The notes under the pieces: generated by a model | Database searches by the model: none | What the model was told of the DNA's origin: nothing | The model's input: only the letters and a program-made list of their open reading frames with translations | NCBI GenBank assembly: GCA_025786725.1 | Contig: JAHLTZ010000014.1 | Coordinates: 434,001-498,000, forward strand | Length of the DNA: 64,000 nt | Reading direction: 5' to 3' | Source: Syncephalis fuscata | Taxonomy: Eukaryota; Zoopagomycota; Zoopagomycetes; Zoopagales; Piptocephalidaceae | Position numbers and translations under genes: made by a program | Part shown: positions 1-12,204 of the stretch, one piece after another | Layout: every line of letters begins with the position of its first letter | Position numbering within the stretch: position 1 is the stretch's first letter

Positions 1-2512
1 AAAGTAATATTCTTGCCCATACACTACTACTGATGTGTGCCTACCATTCATAATATACAATTGCTAGTTAGCCAACTACACGTCTCTATAGTCATAATTG
101 CTATTTACCAAATTCCATCTATAAAGAGTAGTCGCAATGAAGGAGTATTGAATAGTGGCTTATTAACACAGCGATAGCAACGTCACTCCGTACTTACCAA
201 CTTGACGACCCATCAAAGGAAGTGACATGACCTTTGCCATACCACGCGATAGATCGTAAACATATAGTTTTACGGGATGACCTTCGTTCGCTGTCATGTT
301 AACAGAGATGGAGCAAATAGGTGTTAAAGGCAATAGCAATGGTGTTAATAGTAAAAGTATTATTAGCAATATTGATGATGTTAATAATGTTTAATAGCAA
401 TATTAATGATTAGAATTAATTTGGGATCAAAAATAGCTTTATAGTTGACAAATCAGTCTTATAATATAGAAGCGCTTTCGATCTGTTTTCCAATAGTGAT
501 TAAAAATGACTCCATTTGACTAGAATTGAAGTGCACCAATAGGGACAACTGTAACTGTACAACCAGCATTTGAACTCTTCTATCCATTTACTCATTAATT
601 GCATCCATTAACGCATGACATTTAATAAAATTACTCTTGATTGTTATAAATATCAATCGCCAAATACGTCGTTCACATTTTTCCTAATGTCCTACATGGC
701 AATTATTCTGTCGGATGTTGCCACTTTTGGTTTTTTAAAACATATTAGCGAGCCATCATCGACCAATTCCGGTCTCCTTGCCATTTAACCAGTCGTTGTT
801 GTTCAATGCCCCTTTTTCCCTTTCCAACCCGTCTGGCAACGAAGAGACATGCAGCAACAGCAGCAGCAGCAGCAGAACAGCAGCAGAGCAGCATTACCAT
901 CAGTGCCATAATTATTATTATTACGGTGCTGATAAGCCATGGCGTTTCATGCATTATTTCATTTACGTACGAGCGTAACCTTCTTCGTCATACTTACCGA
1001 AACAGTGTGTATGATCGAGCAATAAAGTGAATTCACGCAGTAAATGGGGCCTCTTTGTGTGTTCGGGTATCGATTTTCATGGAACCATTTGATTTGCCTG
1101 CCATTTTTGTACATCCCCTCTGCGGCATTCTTGTATGTGTGTATTTATATTATGTGTGCGCGTGTGTGGGTGGTCCATTTCAATGTTAACACTGTTTGTT
1201 TAGAAACAAGTGGGGACAACACACACACACGAATAATTCTCTCTCTCTTTGCTTGCATGTGTTGTCCTCCCTTTCGTCCACGCGGTCGACTTACTTCCTC
1301 ATTGTCTTTCGTTCTTCATCTTCCATTGGCATTCATTTTTAGTGTTGCTTTGGAGACTCCTTTTTACTGACTATTATTATTACACTACTACTATTACAAC
1401 CACTACCACAACTATTACCACTATTACTATTATTACTAGTGCTACTATATATTCACTCTTAATAGTGGCTGGCCTCACCGGCCCTACATACACGTCTATA
1501 TACAAACGCCCGTTTGTTTATTTGTTTGTTTGTGGCCATCGAGAGTACTTCCTTTTTTTGAGTGAGGAATAGAGCGTTTATTTAAAATTTGCAGGTAAGT
1601 GTAGGACGACGATGATACAAATATCCATATACGATATCTACGTGGCCGTAACCAGCTCTTGCTGTTACTGTGCTAGTATTGCTACTGTACTGGGTACTGC
1701 TTGATACATCAGTAGACAGGCAATTACTATTGGCTTGTACACTTTGGTGGCTATTTTTATTCTACTATTGTGAGGAGTGCCCAAAATGCTTGATTTTCTT
1801 ACAACGCACACACACACACACATACATACACGGAATACATACACTATCGCACACACCTATGCTACTGCTTCTCTATCTCTTTCTCTCTCTTTCTCTCTCT
1901 TTTCTTGCACTTGGCTTTTCTTATTCTCTTGCATTGTTTGTTTGTTCAGCTTGGCTTGTTTAATCGCTTCAATACCGTCTAACACCTGTTGCTTTTGCTT
2001 TCAGTCCTGTACTTTTGCCATTTCTTGGGCTTGCTGAGTATACAAACTACTTTTCTTGCCAAGCGTATACAAAACTTGAGCTTTCTTGTAGTCCAATTCT
2101 TGTTTCAACTATTTTAAGCAACGCATACATTCAGCAATCTCTACATTGTTATTTGGGTAAGCATCTTAGCCTATGCCTGAATGGTTGTCACTCTTCTGGC
2201 CTATCATGGCTGCATCGACTGCCATAGGCCTATGTGGTGTCTAGAAACTCAGCAGTTGATTAAACAACATCGTAAACGGAGTATGTAGGCGTGTTTCACT
2301 ATATGTTTGTCTACTAAACATTTCGGTTTCACTTGATGGCTATTTATGCGATCACATATAGGCCAATAGTTAGCTACACGTATACCTACTAGCCTGTAAT
2401 ATAGTGACTATTTTTATAGTCCTACATTTCTTTGTATACAGTATAACATAGAATGGTTTTTATCTGTACATGTATCATTTACTTTGTTTAATTAGCTAAC
2501 TATATACATATA

Positions 2513-2544
<32 letters not shown>

Positions 2545-3077
2545 AATTACGTATAATGAAACACTATTGTTGGCATAGCTATTATTGTCAATGTTGTCGT
2601 TAATTGCAATATAATTGATATATAACTATAAATGAACAACACGCATTGATTGTAATATGAGTGGAATATAAATACATTTGCTAACAAAATACTCATTTTT
2701 ATTCATTTAGATAATCTACATTTATAACGATCGTCCAGACACAATAACTATTCGTTTTTGGTGAAAGTTGCATTATTAGCATCATCTAAACGCGTACTAT
2801 CTGCATTTATTTTGGCCATATAACGCCTTAAAATATTGCACCCTACCTGTCATTGCAATTACTATTTGGACGTATAGCTATCGGTATCGCTTATTATCAT
2901 CACCAAGAGTACATTCCACCATTGCATCGACATTAGCGCTCACTTAATTAGGCGCCAACAACAACACGCTATACACGAGTGCATATTCATCACTTAAGTA
3001 GACGGCAACTTAAATCATTCGGCCAATTGAACTGGTATTAGTATTTGACGCAGGTGTGCGTCAACTCTATAGTAAAT
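1..3077. other. Non-coding region with simple repeats and a pyrimidine-rich block
   Basis: I see no supportable gene here. Bases 1-740 and 2230-3077 are AT-rich. Roughly 1040-2230 is strongly C/T-rich on the + strand, like the leaders of other genes in the window. Simple repeats: a CAG tract at about 851-892, TTA/CTA triplets at about 1370-1440, a CA tract at about 1806-1830, and a TA then TG tract at about 2511-2544. Short open frames in this block are low-complexity and show no domain. The C/T-rich block could be a promoter or spliced leader for the membrane-protein gene at 3078, but about 850 AT-rich bases separate the two. Confidence 0.6.
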
Positions 3078-4486
3078 ATGAGCAGAAATGCCTTGAGCGC
3101 TGCTCATGTTTCCGACTATACAAATCGGCGTAGTCGTATTAATTATCGAAACACAAACTGGACACAACTATGGCAGCAAATGCCATTTCTTATAGGCTTT
3201 TTTATGGCGATTATTACTGTCGCCTCATGTCTTATCGCCGAGCCTGTCAATGCCATCCAAACACCCACGATGCAGTCCAATAATCTTATAAGACGAGCAG
3301 GTAAGCGTTAACTTTACAGTAACAACTATTTATAAAAATGGGATTGATTCGGGACTAGAGGCGTTATATGACACCAGATAGATTATATAATACTAACAAT
3401 AACATTATTATTATAGGAGTTATTGGGCCTGCTGATCGAACCAATTGTCTATCTGACATCTATTGCCTTCCACAAGCAAATGCAGTTATTAATACCACAA
3501 ACTTTGTACTTCAATGGAATCCGTATGCAAATAAAATCAGTACAGCTGGCCAGGTTGATATTTATTTAACTTCCGCATCAGATCCATATAACAATCCACG
3601 ATTCATTTCAAACCAGCAATCATCACCTGGCTCAATGGGTCAAATCGAGGTTACAGTAAAGCCTGAATACTTTTCAACCAAACCTCAGCCTGGTCAAACA
3701 ACTACTGAAATGATGTATCTTTGGATTCTGCCAGCTCGAGAAAAGCCTGATGCAAGTCAAAAAGCACTACCTATAACGCTTGCTTTGACGCTTCCTCCAA
3801 CGCCTACCACGTCTAGCACATCTACTATTAGCGTAAGCGCGCCAACAGGCACAGATCAGTCCAAAGCGAAGCATAGCGCAGGACTTAGTACAGGTGCCAT
3901 TATCGGTATTAGCGTCGGCGGAGGAGTGTTATTGCTGATAATAATAGCTGGCTTAATTATCTGGGGTATTTATAGGCGTCGTTCTGCAGCAGCCGCTGCC
4001 GCAAAAGCCAAAGCCAATCGCAGCGGTGCTCCAGATTCAAGTGCTGTTGTAGAAGCGAATGCGGCGGGAGGTGCAGCTGCAGTTGCAGCGGGTAGTTCAG
4101 ACACTCTTAATGCACCAGCATCGCCAGGCAATTTATCAGCCGGCGATGCTATTCTTATTGCAGAAACATACCGGCAACTAATGCGAAAGCCAAGCTGGAA
4201 GATTGCAGCAGGCGAAGGAGTAGAGGAGGAGGAGGAGGAGGACGATGACGATGGTGAAGCACTCGATCCAATGCTTAATCGTCGTAAAACAGGTGCACGA
4301 GTGCTAATGGAAGAGCTGGCGAATGAAGGCCACGGCCTACAAAACGTCACTGCAGGCACTGCCATTTGCATAGACGACTCGGCCAGTGCAGTAACAGAGA
4401 CAGCACGGCACAGCGCAGCATCTACGACAACGCCACTGGTCACCTCTCTCTCCCCACCTGGATCGCCAAAATCCCTAACACGATAA
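3078..4486 (+). CDS. Single-pass membrane protein with extracellular domain and alanine-rich/acidic cytoplasmic tail
   Basis: Two exons: 3078-3300 and 3417-4486. The 116 nt intron carries a perfect TACTAAC at 3391-3397 and joins RRA to GVIGP. The N-terminus has a hydrophobic signal or anchor stretch (FLIGFFMAIITVASCLIA). An extracellular segment of about 130 residues follows, with paired Cys (TNCLSDIYC) and FVLQWNPY/VDIYLTSA strands, then a Ser/Thr-rich stalk. A strong transmembrane helix (GAIIGISVGGGVLLLIIIAG) is followed by basic RRR, an Ala-rich tail and a run of Glu/Asp. The layout resembles fungal cell-surface proteins with a Kre9/DUF7137-like beta domain; that family link is a guess. 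I chose the first ATG in frame; the frame extends upstream only through a TTG. A cell-wall or surface sensor role is possible but unproven. Confidence 0.75.
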
Positions 4487-7301
4487 ATTGCCGTATGTTT
4501 CATTCATTCCATGTCGAAAAATGGCAACCTTATCAATCTGATATGGCTTGTATTTCCATCAGACTTTAGTCGTGCTTATTTCAAGTCTTGTAGTGATCGT
4601 CATACCTATGCAACAACACGCAAATATCCGTCGACCTTGGTTGTTTTCTTGTTTCCGGATTCCTACGTTCTTTTTATTTTTGATCTTTACCAATTAGCGT
4701 CATGATCATCGTTGTTCAGTGTTCCCTTTATTGACCGTTTATCTCTCTCTCTCCATCTCTTTGTTCTATGCAACCACGCTTCCTTATTCCCCCGCTGTTG
4801 CCTGCGATGATGCTGACGTGGTGTGTTTTTCTAAACAGTGCACATTACCATTATTGTCGTTAGACTTGCCATGATAATGCTGCACCATGATAATTATTAT
4901 ATACATTATTAATTGAACAGCATAATGTTGTCGTTTTTATTTATGTTTATTAAGTCAATACTATGTTTTATTGCATCACAGTAAATGATAATAATAGCGA
5001 TGCTACGTATTGGTTACAGTGCAATAGGAAGTATTTAATAGAACAATACAAGTAAATACCAATGACTATTTATTGTTGTTCAATTGTGCTAGAAAATAGC
5101 ATAATATCTATAAATCAGAAGCTATTTACTTATTTCACTCCTTTTCTTAACACTTTTAGACACAATTAAACGCTTATTCATTACTAAAGCATGTATAATA
5201 TTACATCCAACATTAATTAATTCATGTGTAATTAATTATCTTTATTGTTTCTTTAATATACATATTATAATTATGATATTAATTGTTCAAAATGCCATTT
5301 ATTTAGTCAGATTGGCTATAGGAAAAGTAGCTGTTTAATAAACAACTTTTATACTAATTATATTAATCTTGATCTTACATCACAAATATGCCCAAATGCA
5401 ACAGTAGAATATTAGAAAATAGAAGAAACCATTTAGATGCAATAATCCATGCTGTATGTAGATGCAACAATAACAACTGCAAAACGATATGGAATCGCAA
5501 TCATATGGCTTCTATTAATATTTGATCAGTCTTTCTACACATGGCCAACAACAACAGTAATCGGCCTCAAATGTTTCAATAAAATCAAATAGTATGTTAC
5601 ATTGTTTATTTAAATCAATTTATTAGCAATATTTTAATAGAAACTAATATAATTATGCTATACATAACAGCGCGACTCCAATTGGAATGAATGATAGCAT
5701 GGTGCCAAAATATGGGCTATTTATTCATGTAGCCAAAATACAATGCCGAATTGAATACATGAAAACTCAATCAATATACCTTTATGGCTTAATAAGCTAG
5801 TTACAGTTTACGCACAACAATATGTATTTTAAAAAAAGTACAAATTTAGTACGCTAGCGTTATTGTTGCATCGATGTTAAAAGGTGTTTAGAATGCATGC
5901 AGATATTTGAGATTATGTTTGCTGGTAAAAGCAGCAGCAAAGACATAGTGGTCCATCATTTCTGTTTCATAAAACTAATAGATTCAGATTATGTCGTATA
6001 GCTGGCATGTGTAATAGTATAATACTAATCATTAGGTGCGTTTTTACCATATGTTTACTGGATGATAATACTACCACGTCCTCTTCTAGCAATATCATCA
6101 TCACTCTCTACTTTCTGCTAAATACTCGCTATTTACTGCTTTACACTGCTACATTTTATTGTTAATTATACTTGTTTGTTTTAACAAATCAATATCAGCA
6201 TGAAGCTTTCTATCGTCATCGTCCGCACTATTGTCATGACTCTTGTAGTCAATAATGCCATTGTGGATATTAAACCAACCCGAGTTCGTCGTGGCATGTT
6301 TTACTCACGATAAATGTGCAAATTGATATACTTACTAGCTCGTAAGTAGCATTATATATTAATAAACTATGCGTTAATTACATGCTATACACTCTGTGTG
6401 CTTAACAACTTGTATTAATAAATGGAATTGCATATCAGCTATCCTATGAGCTAACTACATAATACGCACTGTATATACTTGATGATTTGTAGCTCGTAGA
6501 TATATGCTATATTGAAATAGTAAACACTTGAATAGCCTAGCATGCTATAAACTATATATGACGCAATTTCATGAGGAGTTGGATTTGATAATTGTAGTTT
6601 TATGACTGCTTAATTAGATGGAATATATGAAAAGGAACAGCTACAGACTATTGTTTCAAATTTACTCCCTTAATGCCTTGCTGTTACAATGATTTGGTCA
6701 TTGATGCAAAGCCCAATGTTGACTTGAATATTGACTGCTAAAACAAATGCTTGCAAATTGCTTTGATACAATTTTAAACGTAACAAAACACGGTACAGCC
6801 TAGTTATATACTCATTCGATGCAATATACTGTCCTTTGCAGAAAGAAGCAATAAAACAGATAAAACAACTAAATATAGTTGCAACTATACAACTAGAAAC
6901 TAGTATATTGCGCTTCAATAGATTCTGATACAGTCGAAACTAAACAAGATTTACATATACACATATAGAACATGATTGTCTTAGAGTAGTACAAGTCTGG
7001 CAAAACTAAATTCCGATTTTACCGCAGTACATCTATTTAAATGTCGACGTAAGCAAACAAATCCCTATTCCCTTATCTTATTACTGCACTTTTCTTGGCT
7101 TGAAAACCAACCATCATTGATACTATAGTCCACTCTACATATAACCAACCAGCCAGCCAGCCGAGTAACCACAAAAATGTTCCGTAAGGTAGCCGAACAA
7201 GTACTACAGGAGATACGCAGGTGGATAGTATTTGCCGAGTAAACCGAACATAACTAACCAACTGTCAAAGCAAACGTGAGCTCGAGTCGAGTGCCCACAA
7301 A
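4487..7301. other. Long AT-rich intergenic region
   Basis: No supported gene. A short C/T-rich patch (4735-4800) follows the membrane-protein gene. The rest is AT-rich with many small A/T runs. The minus-strand frames at 6670-6918 and 7073-7261 show no recognisable domain. A 37-codon + strand frame at 6200-6313 is listed separately. Confidence 0.6.
6200..6313 (+). other. Possible small ORF or orphan first exon with signal-peptide-like N-terminus
   Basis: A 37-codon ATG-to-TAA frame lies in a gene-poor stretch. Its N-terminus (MKLSIVIVRTIVMTLVV) looks like a secretion signal, followed by IKPTRVRRG. The base composition is richer in C and G than the surrounding AT-rich DNA. It may be a tiny secreted peptide, a decayed first exon, or chance. 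I cannot find a convincing second exon. Confidence 0.2.
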
Positions 7302-8969
7302 ATGCTGCGTTCTTATCCGGGCAATCAGGCCACCATGATGCATAATGAGCCTGTTCCGGGTATTGATTGTCCACCAAGCACGGGCGTTATCTATGTTATG
7401 GATCGGTTAGTTGTAGCACTGTTAGTAAACGCATAGCTTACCTATTGTTTTTATCAGTGCTTCCCATAGCGGTTATAAATATGGCGCACCAGGATGGGCA
7501 AACTTTGGTCAAGGTGCCCCTGAAGGTAGCTATTCAAGTGTTTTTACAAGCCTGTATAAATAACAAACTAATACACGGTTTAGTTGGACCTATACCTGGC
7601 GCTGCACCCAAGCCATCTACCATCACCATACCAGAAAAAGGATTTGAGTATGCGCCAGTCGAAGGTGCACGTGAACTAAGAGAAGCTGTGGCCAATTTGT
7701 ACAATATCCGTTATCGACAAGGCAAAGCTTCGCAATACACTTACGAAAACGTGTGTATTGTTCCCGGTGGCCGAGCTGGTCTAACTCGAATTGGCGCCAC
7801 CATCGGTGACGTAAATGTCGGTTACTTTTTGCCGGAATACACGGCTTACGAGCAAATGTTAAGTATATTTAAACGATTTGTGCCAATCCCCTCCGTACTC
7901 GACGAGTCGAGTGACTATCACGTCGACCCGCGTGTTATGCGCAAGGAGATTACAAAACGTGGTCTTGGTCTGGTACTCATGAGTAATCCTGGTAATCCAA
8001 CTGGCCAAATGGTCCAAGGTGAAGAATTGGCCGAGTGTGTGCAAATTGCCCGTGACCGCAAGTGTACTATGGTGTTTGATGAGTTTTATTCTGGCTACAT
8101 CTATCCAGAAAACGGCGGCGAGTATGGAGACACAGTTAGCTCATGCAGATACGTCGATAGTAAGTCAACTCGCGCCATCTTATTTGTAATAATACTAAAC
8201 ATTAAATTGATTTGCAGATGTTAATGAAGATCCAATTATTATTGTCGATGGCCTAACCAAGAATCATCGTCTGCCAGGCTGGCGTGTTTGCTGGCTTATC
8301 GGACCAAAAGAAATGGTCTTCTCGATGCAGTCGGCTGGATCTTTCCTAGAAGGTAATGGCTAGAATGCTGATAATGCTCATATATCTAACATGAGCAATT
8401 GCCAACTAGGTGGTGCCAACCATCCTCTACAACTGGCATCTATTCCTTTGCTTGAGCCAGACCATTTCCACACTGAAATGGTTGCACTACAGAAGCACTT
8501 TGACCAGAAACGTAAATATGTCATCAATCGTTTGGAGGCAATGGGTCTTCCTGTAACTCATCCACCTAAAGCCACATTTTACATCTGGCTTGATCTGTCT
8601 CCACTTCCTAACCCACTGAATGTTGGTTTAAGCTTTTTTGAAGAACTATTAAAGGAGAAAGTGTAAGTTATAGTTTATTTTTTTACCAACAAACAGCTAA
8701 TCATCCAACCATATAACTATACAACTGTATTTCATCAACAGTATTGTAGGCAAGTGCTATATTAATGGCGTAATTGATTATTTATCTAATATATTTGTAA
8801 AACAGTGCCAGGCATTTTCTTTGATGTTAATCCATCCCATCGTCGTGATTTATTCGAGTCGCCTTGCCATCACTTTGTTCGACTATCGTTCGGTCCACCA
8901 ATGGAGGATTTGGAAAGAGGCTTGGATGGCATTGAGCGTTTGTTGAAGAATTACAACTACTCCGCTTAA
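7302..8969 (+). CDS. Class I/II pyridoxal-phosphate aminotransferase
   Basis: Seven exons: 7302-7405, 7458-7525, 7584-8159, 8218-8352, 8410-8663, 8743-8750, 8807-8969; 435 aa. Landmarks of fold type I aminotransferases are all present: an N-terminal GWANFGQGAPE-GPIPGAAP segment, YAPVEGARELREAVA, the SNPGNPTG cofactor-contact motif, and FDEFYSGY. The Schiff-base lysine is in DGLTKNHRLPGWR (about K264), and the arginine-containing HHFVRLSFGPP lies near the C-terminus. The substrate cannot be read from sequence; it probably acts in cytosolic amino-acid transamination. Exon 6 is an 8 nt microexon encoding only the IV of KEKVIVVPGIFF. It is followed by a GC-AG intron (8751-8806, donor gcaagt). Start chosen at MLRSYPGNQ; a nearby MM pair 11 codons later is an alternative. 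Confidence 0.92.
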
Positions 8970-9135
8970 TCGAATGTGTTTATTTATTAACACGCTTGCA
9001 CCAAATAGCAATAAACCTATTTTACATATTTTTGCCAATAATCACAAACTGATACACTAAATTAACATTGGCATAAAACAGCCTATTAATTTCCCACTGT
9101 ACTGTTTGCTGTTTCTTTATTACAAGTAGAGAAAA

Positions 9136-10201
9136 CTAAGAAGTTGGAGTTGGATTTGGTGGTGGAGTTTCGGGCGCTGGTGCTGGCGCTGGTCCAGGCG
9201 TAGCTTCCGGCCACTCAATTGAATAAGAAAAAAACTGAGTTTTGAATAGCAACGCTAGAATAGCATGGGCCGCCAGTACAATTAGCAGTAGTGCCTGTGT
9301 CCGTTGATGCTGCGAGCGCATCAATACTTGTCGAACATTTTGAAAGATAAAATATCCTAATATGTAGTTTAGCATAATACAATATAAAATTAACAGCCAT
9401 TTAGTATCTACCTGAAATGGCAAATCCAATTAGAACCAATACCCAGCGCAAACTATTATACGGTAGCACGGACAACACCTTGATTGGTTCAACATGGTCA
9501 ATATAACACTAATCATTATCGATATATTCACTTACTGATATAGGAATCCACACGGTCATGCCGTAGCCATATACAGCTAGCAACTCTAGCCAGCTAGCCT
9601 GGCAACCAAAATATTTTGCAGCAGCCCAAACTGCCAGTGACATACCTGCCACATAGGAATAAATGGTGGATACAGCAAAACTAAGAACACTCAAATCATA
9701 TTGATACGGCTTCTGAGACAAATACGCAGCAAGCGAACCGGCCAATGATGATGTCACAAAGCAAGTGAAAATGACAGTTGTTGGAATCCAAAATGGACCT
9801 ATTAATATTCGTCAATATTACACTATTATTACTATTCATTATTATTACTATTCGTTATATTATTTACCATATAGGTCAGGTGTCAATGCTATTCTATCAA
9901 TAAAGCTTCCTTGAGGAATTAGAGCGGCTTTGGCTCGAACTAATACCTAGTAATATCATTGCTTATAGTTAGTATATAGATCCGCTATAAATTAATATGT
10001 CTTACTTGGTCGGTATCAACGTTGAAATATTGCTTGTAGTAGTCGAGGTTAAAGAAGGAGCTACCACTAAATGAACCTGGCTGACTTTCGAGCTGGCTAG
10101 GATCCTGATACGCAGGCGCTACATTGTAGATTTAGTTACTACTGTACAAATAGCAATAATCACAACCTACGTGCATTAGATGGACCTGCTCCACTTGTCA
10201 T
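9136..10201 (-). CDS. YIP5: Yip1-domain Golgi membrane protein, YIPF1/YIPF2 (Yip5) type
   Basis: Six exons on the minus strand: 10171-10201, 10006-10118, 9868-9946, 9536-9798, 9412-9478, 9136-9356; 257 aa. The short N-terminus leads into FFNLDYYKQYFNVDTDQVL, the diagnostic stretch of the YIPF1/2 branch. It continues with PDLYGPFWIPTTVIF and four to five hydrophobic helices (VYGYGMTVWIP, PYNSLRWVLVLIGFAISG, ALLLIVLAAHAILALLF). The tail is Pro/Ala-rich. Family members are multi-pass Golgi/endosome proteins that bind Rab/Ypt GTPases in vesicle traffic. It shares a 284 bp divergent promoter with the Prp38 gene. The Yip1 family assignment is firm; the choice of Yip5 orthologue rests on the diagnostic N-terminal stretch. 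Confidence 0.9.
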
Positions 10202-10485
10202 ATTAGGTGTAAAAGCTATTTACTTGTGACGTCAGCACTGTTTAACTACCGTGTTCACAGCTTACTTTGGAATCTTAATTCGCCGTCATCCTGCGTTTAA
10301 TATAATAAGCCGAGTTATTATCAATCGCTATGCCCAAAGAGAATACACTTACCTCGGGTACATTAACCACGTTGTAACCTTCTTTACTGGCCATGGTGAC
10401 AATACTGCACAACAAATAAGATGGGAGAAAGAAATACGCTTGCTATTAGTTTTACACGACTCCTTCCTATTTTCTTTGATTCACT

Positions 10486-11570
10486 ATGGCTGACACCACG
10501 GCGCCCGAGATTATTTCAGTCCATGGAACGAATCCACAGTTTTTAGTAGAGAAGATTATTCGTTCGCGTATCTACGATTCGCTTTATTGGAAAGAGCATT
10601 GTTTTGCACTGACAGGTACGGCTATTAGACGCTAGACTACTAATGATTAATGATGGCTGTATTGTAGCTGAAACAATTATAGACAAAGCAGTGGATTTGG
10701 AGTATATTGGCGGTCAATATGCCAATACGCGTCCAACAGAATTCCTATGTTTAACGTTAAAGTTGCTGCAAATCCAGCCAGAAAAAGATATTATTCTAGA
10801 ATATCTTAATAATGAAGATTTCAAGTAAGTAAAATAGTATTAATAGAAGTACTGCTTATTAGAGACTATTAGGTATTTGACAGCATTGGCGGCGTTTTAT
10901 TTACGACTTGTAGGAAATAGTGTTGAGATCTACCAACATTTGGAACCATTATTGGCGGATTACAGAAAGCTTCGTCGTCGCAGTAATAGTAGGTGTAGAT
11001 TATTTGCTAATAGCCAGTATTGTTATTGACACAGTAAAATGCAATTGTATAACAGTTGGTTTTGATTTAATTTGTATGGACGAATTGATTGATGCTTTAT
11101 TACATGAAGAACGTGTTTGTGACATTATTCTACCTCGTTTACAAAAAAGACATGTTCTAGAAGAAGTTGGCGATCTAGAACCACGTATTAGCCCATTGGC
11201 CGCCGAATTACAAGCGGAGGAAAAGCAAACGGCCGAGGCAGAACGACAACGATTACGTGAAATAGAACGTGAAAAGGACCGACAACGAGAGGCAAAATCT
11301 CGAGAAGAACAAGCAGCTAGCGCTACTACTGTCATTACAAATGGAGAAGGTCGTCGTCGTGACACACGGTCTCGTTCTAGATCGCGTGACAACCATGGAC
11401 GTCGTCATAGTTCTCGTGATCGTGGTCGTTCCACGGCAATGGTTACATCTCGCTCTAGGTCTCGTGAACAGAGACGTCATCATAGCCGTAGTCGTAGTCG
11501 TACGCGATATCATCACCGCAGCTCAAGTCATAGCCGGCATGACCGTAATAGAAGAACAAATGATAGATAG
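10486..11570 (+). CDS. PRP38: Pre-mRNA-splicing factor Prp38
   Basis: Four exons: 10486-10615, 10668-10824, 10873-10988, 11056-11570; 305 aa. The Prp38 domain is complete: NPQFLVEKIIRSRIYDSLYWKEHCFALT, then LEYIGGQYANTRPTEFLCLTLKLLQIQPEKDII, then LVGNSVEIYQHLEPLLADYRKLR and DELIDALLHEERVCDIILPRLQKR. The C-terminal half is a charged coiled segment followed by an RS/RSR-rich tail. This layout matches metazoan PRPF38A-like proteins rather than the short yeast protein. Prp38 is a tri-snRNP/B-complex factor needed for spliceosome activation in the nucleus. It converges on the next gene with 64 bp between stop codons and an AATAAA-type signal in between. Confidence 0.94.
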
Positions 11571-11634
11571 TTACCAATTAATTAATAATTAAAATGAATA
11601 AAAATAGCTGTTTATTGTACGACTGTGACTATAA

Positions 11635-12204
11635 TTAATAGAATCCCGATACCCAATAACTAATGACGGCGGTAATAGCCGATATGAAGGTTAATGAAGT
11701 GGCATGTCCATTTGCCGAATTATCATCTGGGCGAAGAGTAGGTGCAGTTGACCGAGTCTGGGTACTGGTTGATCCGTCTGGATTTGTGACAGTTACAGTT
11801 TGAGGCTTAGTAGGTGAAGTTGCATCCGAGTCTGATGTTGCAGGCGAAGATGGCGTATTAGTCTGTGTTGGGCTCGATGGTGATGATGATGATGATGATG
11901 ATGATGACGAAGAGTTAGATGTATTGGATCCTGTTGATGTTGCAGTTGATGTTGGCGTTGTTGTTGTTCCCGATGATGATGATGATGATGATGATGGCGA
12001 ATCTGTTTTGGTTGAGCTACCTGGTGGATTATTTGTTGTAGTCTGTGTTGGATCAGCCGTTTTCGGTGCCGAGTTTGTGGGTGCAGCTGTAGGTCCAGGT
12101 GCAGGTCCAGGCGGTGAGTTATTTTGAGCGTAGACTGACGATATCGATCCAGCTGCTACCGCAATTAATGGCAGCGCAACATAAATAAGTTTTGTTGGAC
12201 GCAT
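11635..12204 (-). CDS. Secreted Ser/Thr/Pro-rich protein, probable GPI-anchored mucin-like surface protein
   Basis: Intronless, 189 aa. An N-terminal signal peptide (LIYVALPLIAVAAGSISSVYA) is followed by a Pro/Ala/Thr and poly-Ser region, with runs encoded by TCN/AGY and GAT-complement repeats. The C-terminus is a hydrophobic stretch after NSANGHATS, as in a GPI-attachment signal. No catalytic domain is visible. Such proteins are usually heavily O-glycosylated and sit in the cell wall or on the plasma membrane. It has the same architecture as the next gene on the same strand, so the two may be old duplicates, although low complexity makes that untestable by eye. Confidence 0.75.
   Translation of the reverse strand: MRPTKLIYVALPLIAVAAGSISSVYAQNNSPPGPAPGPTAAPTNSAPKTADPTQTTTNNPPGSSTKTDSPSSSSSSSSGTTTTPTSTATSTGSNTSNSSSSSSSSSSSPSSPTQTNTPSSPATSDSDATSPTKPQTVTVTNPDGSTSTQTRSTAPTLRPDDNSANGHATSLTFISAITAVISYWVSGFY

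Noticed and set aside
1044-2227. Several overlapping plus-strand frames
   Set aside because: They are C/T-rich low-complexity DNA with microsatellites; all residues reflect TTT/CTC/CAC runs. I treat the block as leader or promoter DNA.
3970-4503. 177-codon minus-strand frame
   Set aside because: It is antisense to the Ala-rich and Glu-rich coding tail of the membrane protein; a shadow of biased codons.
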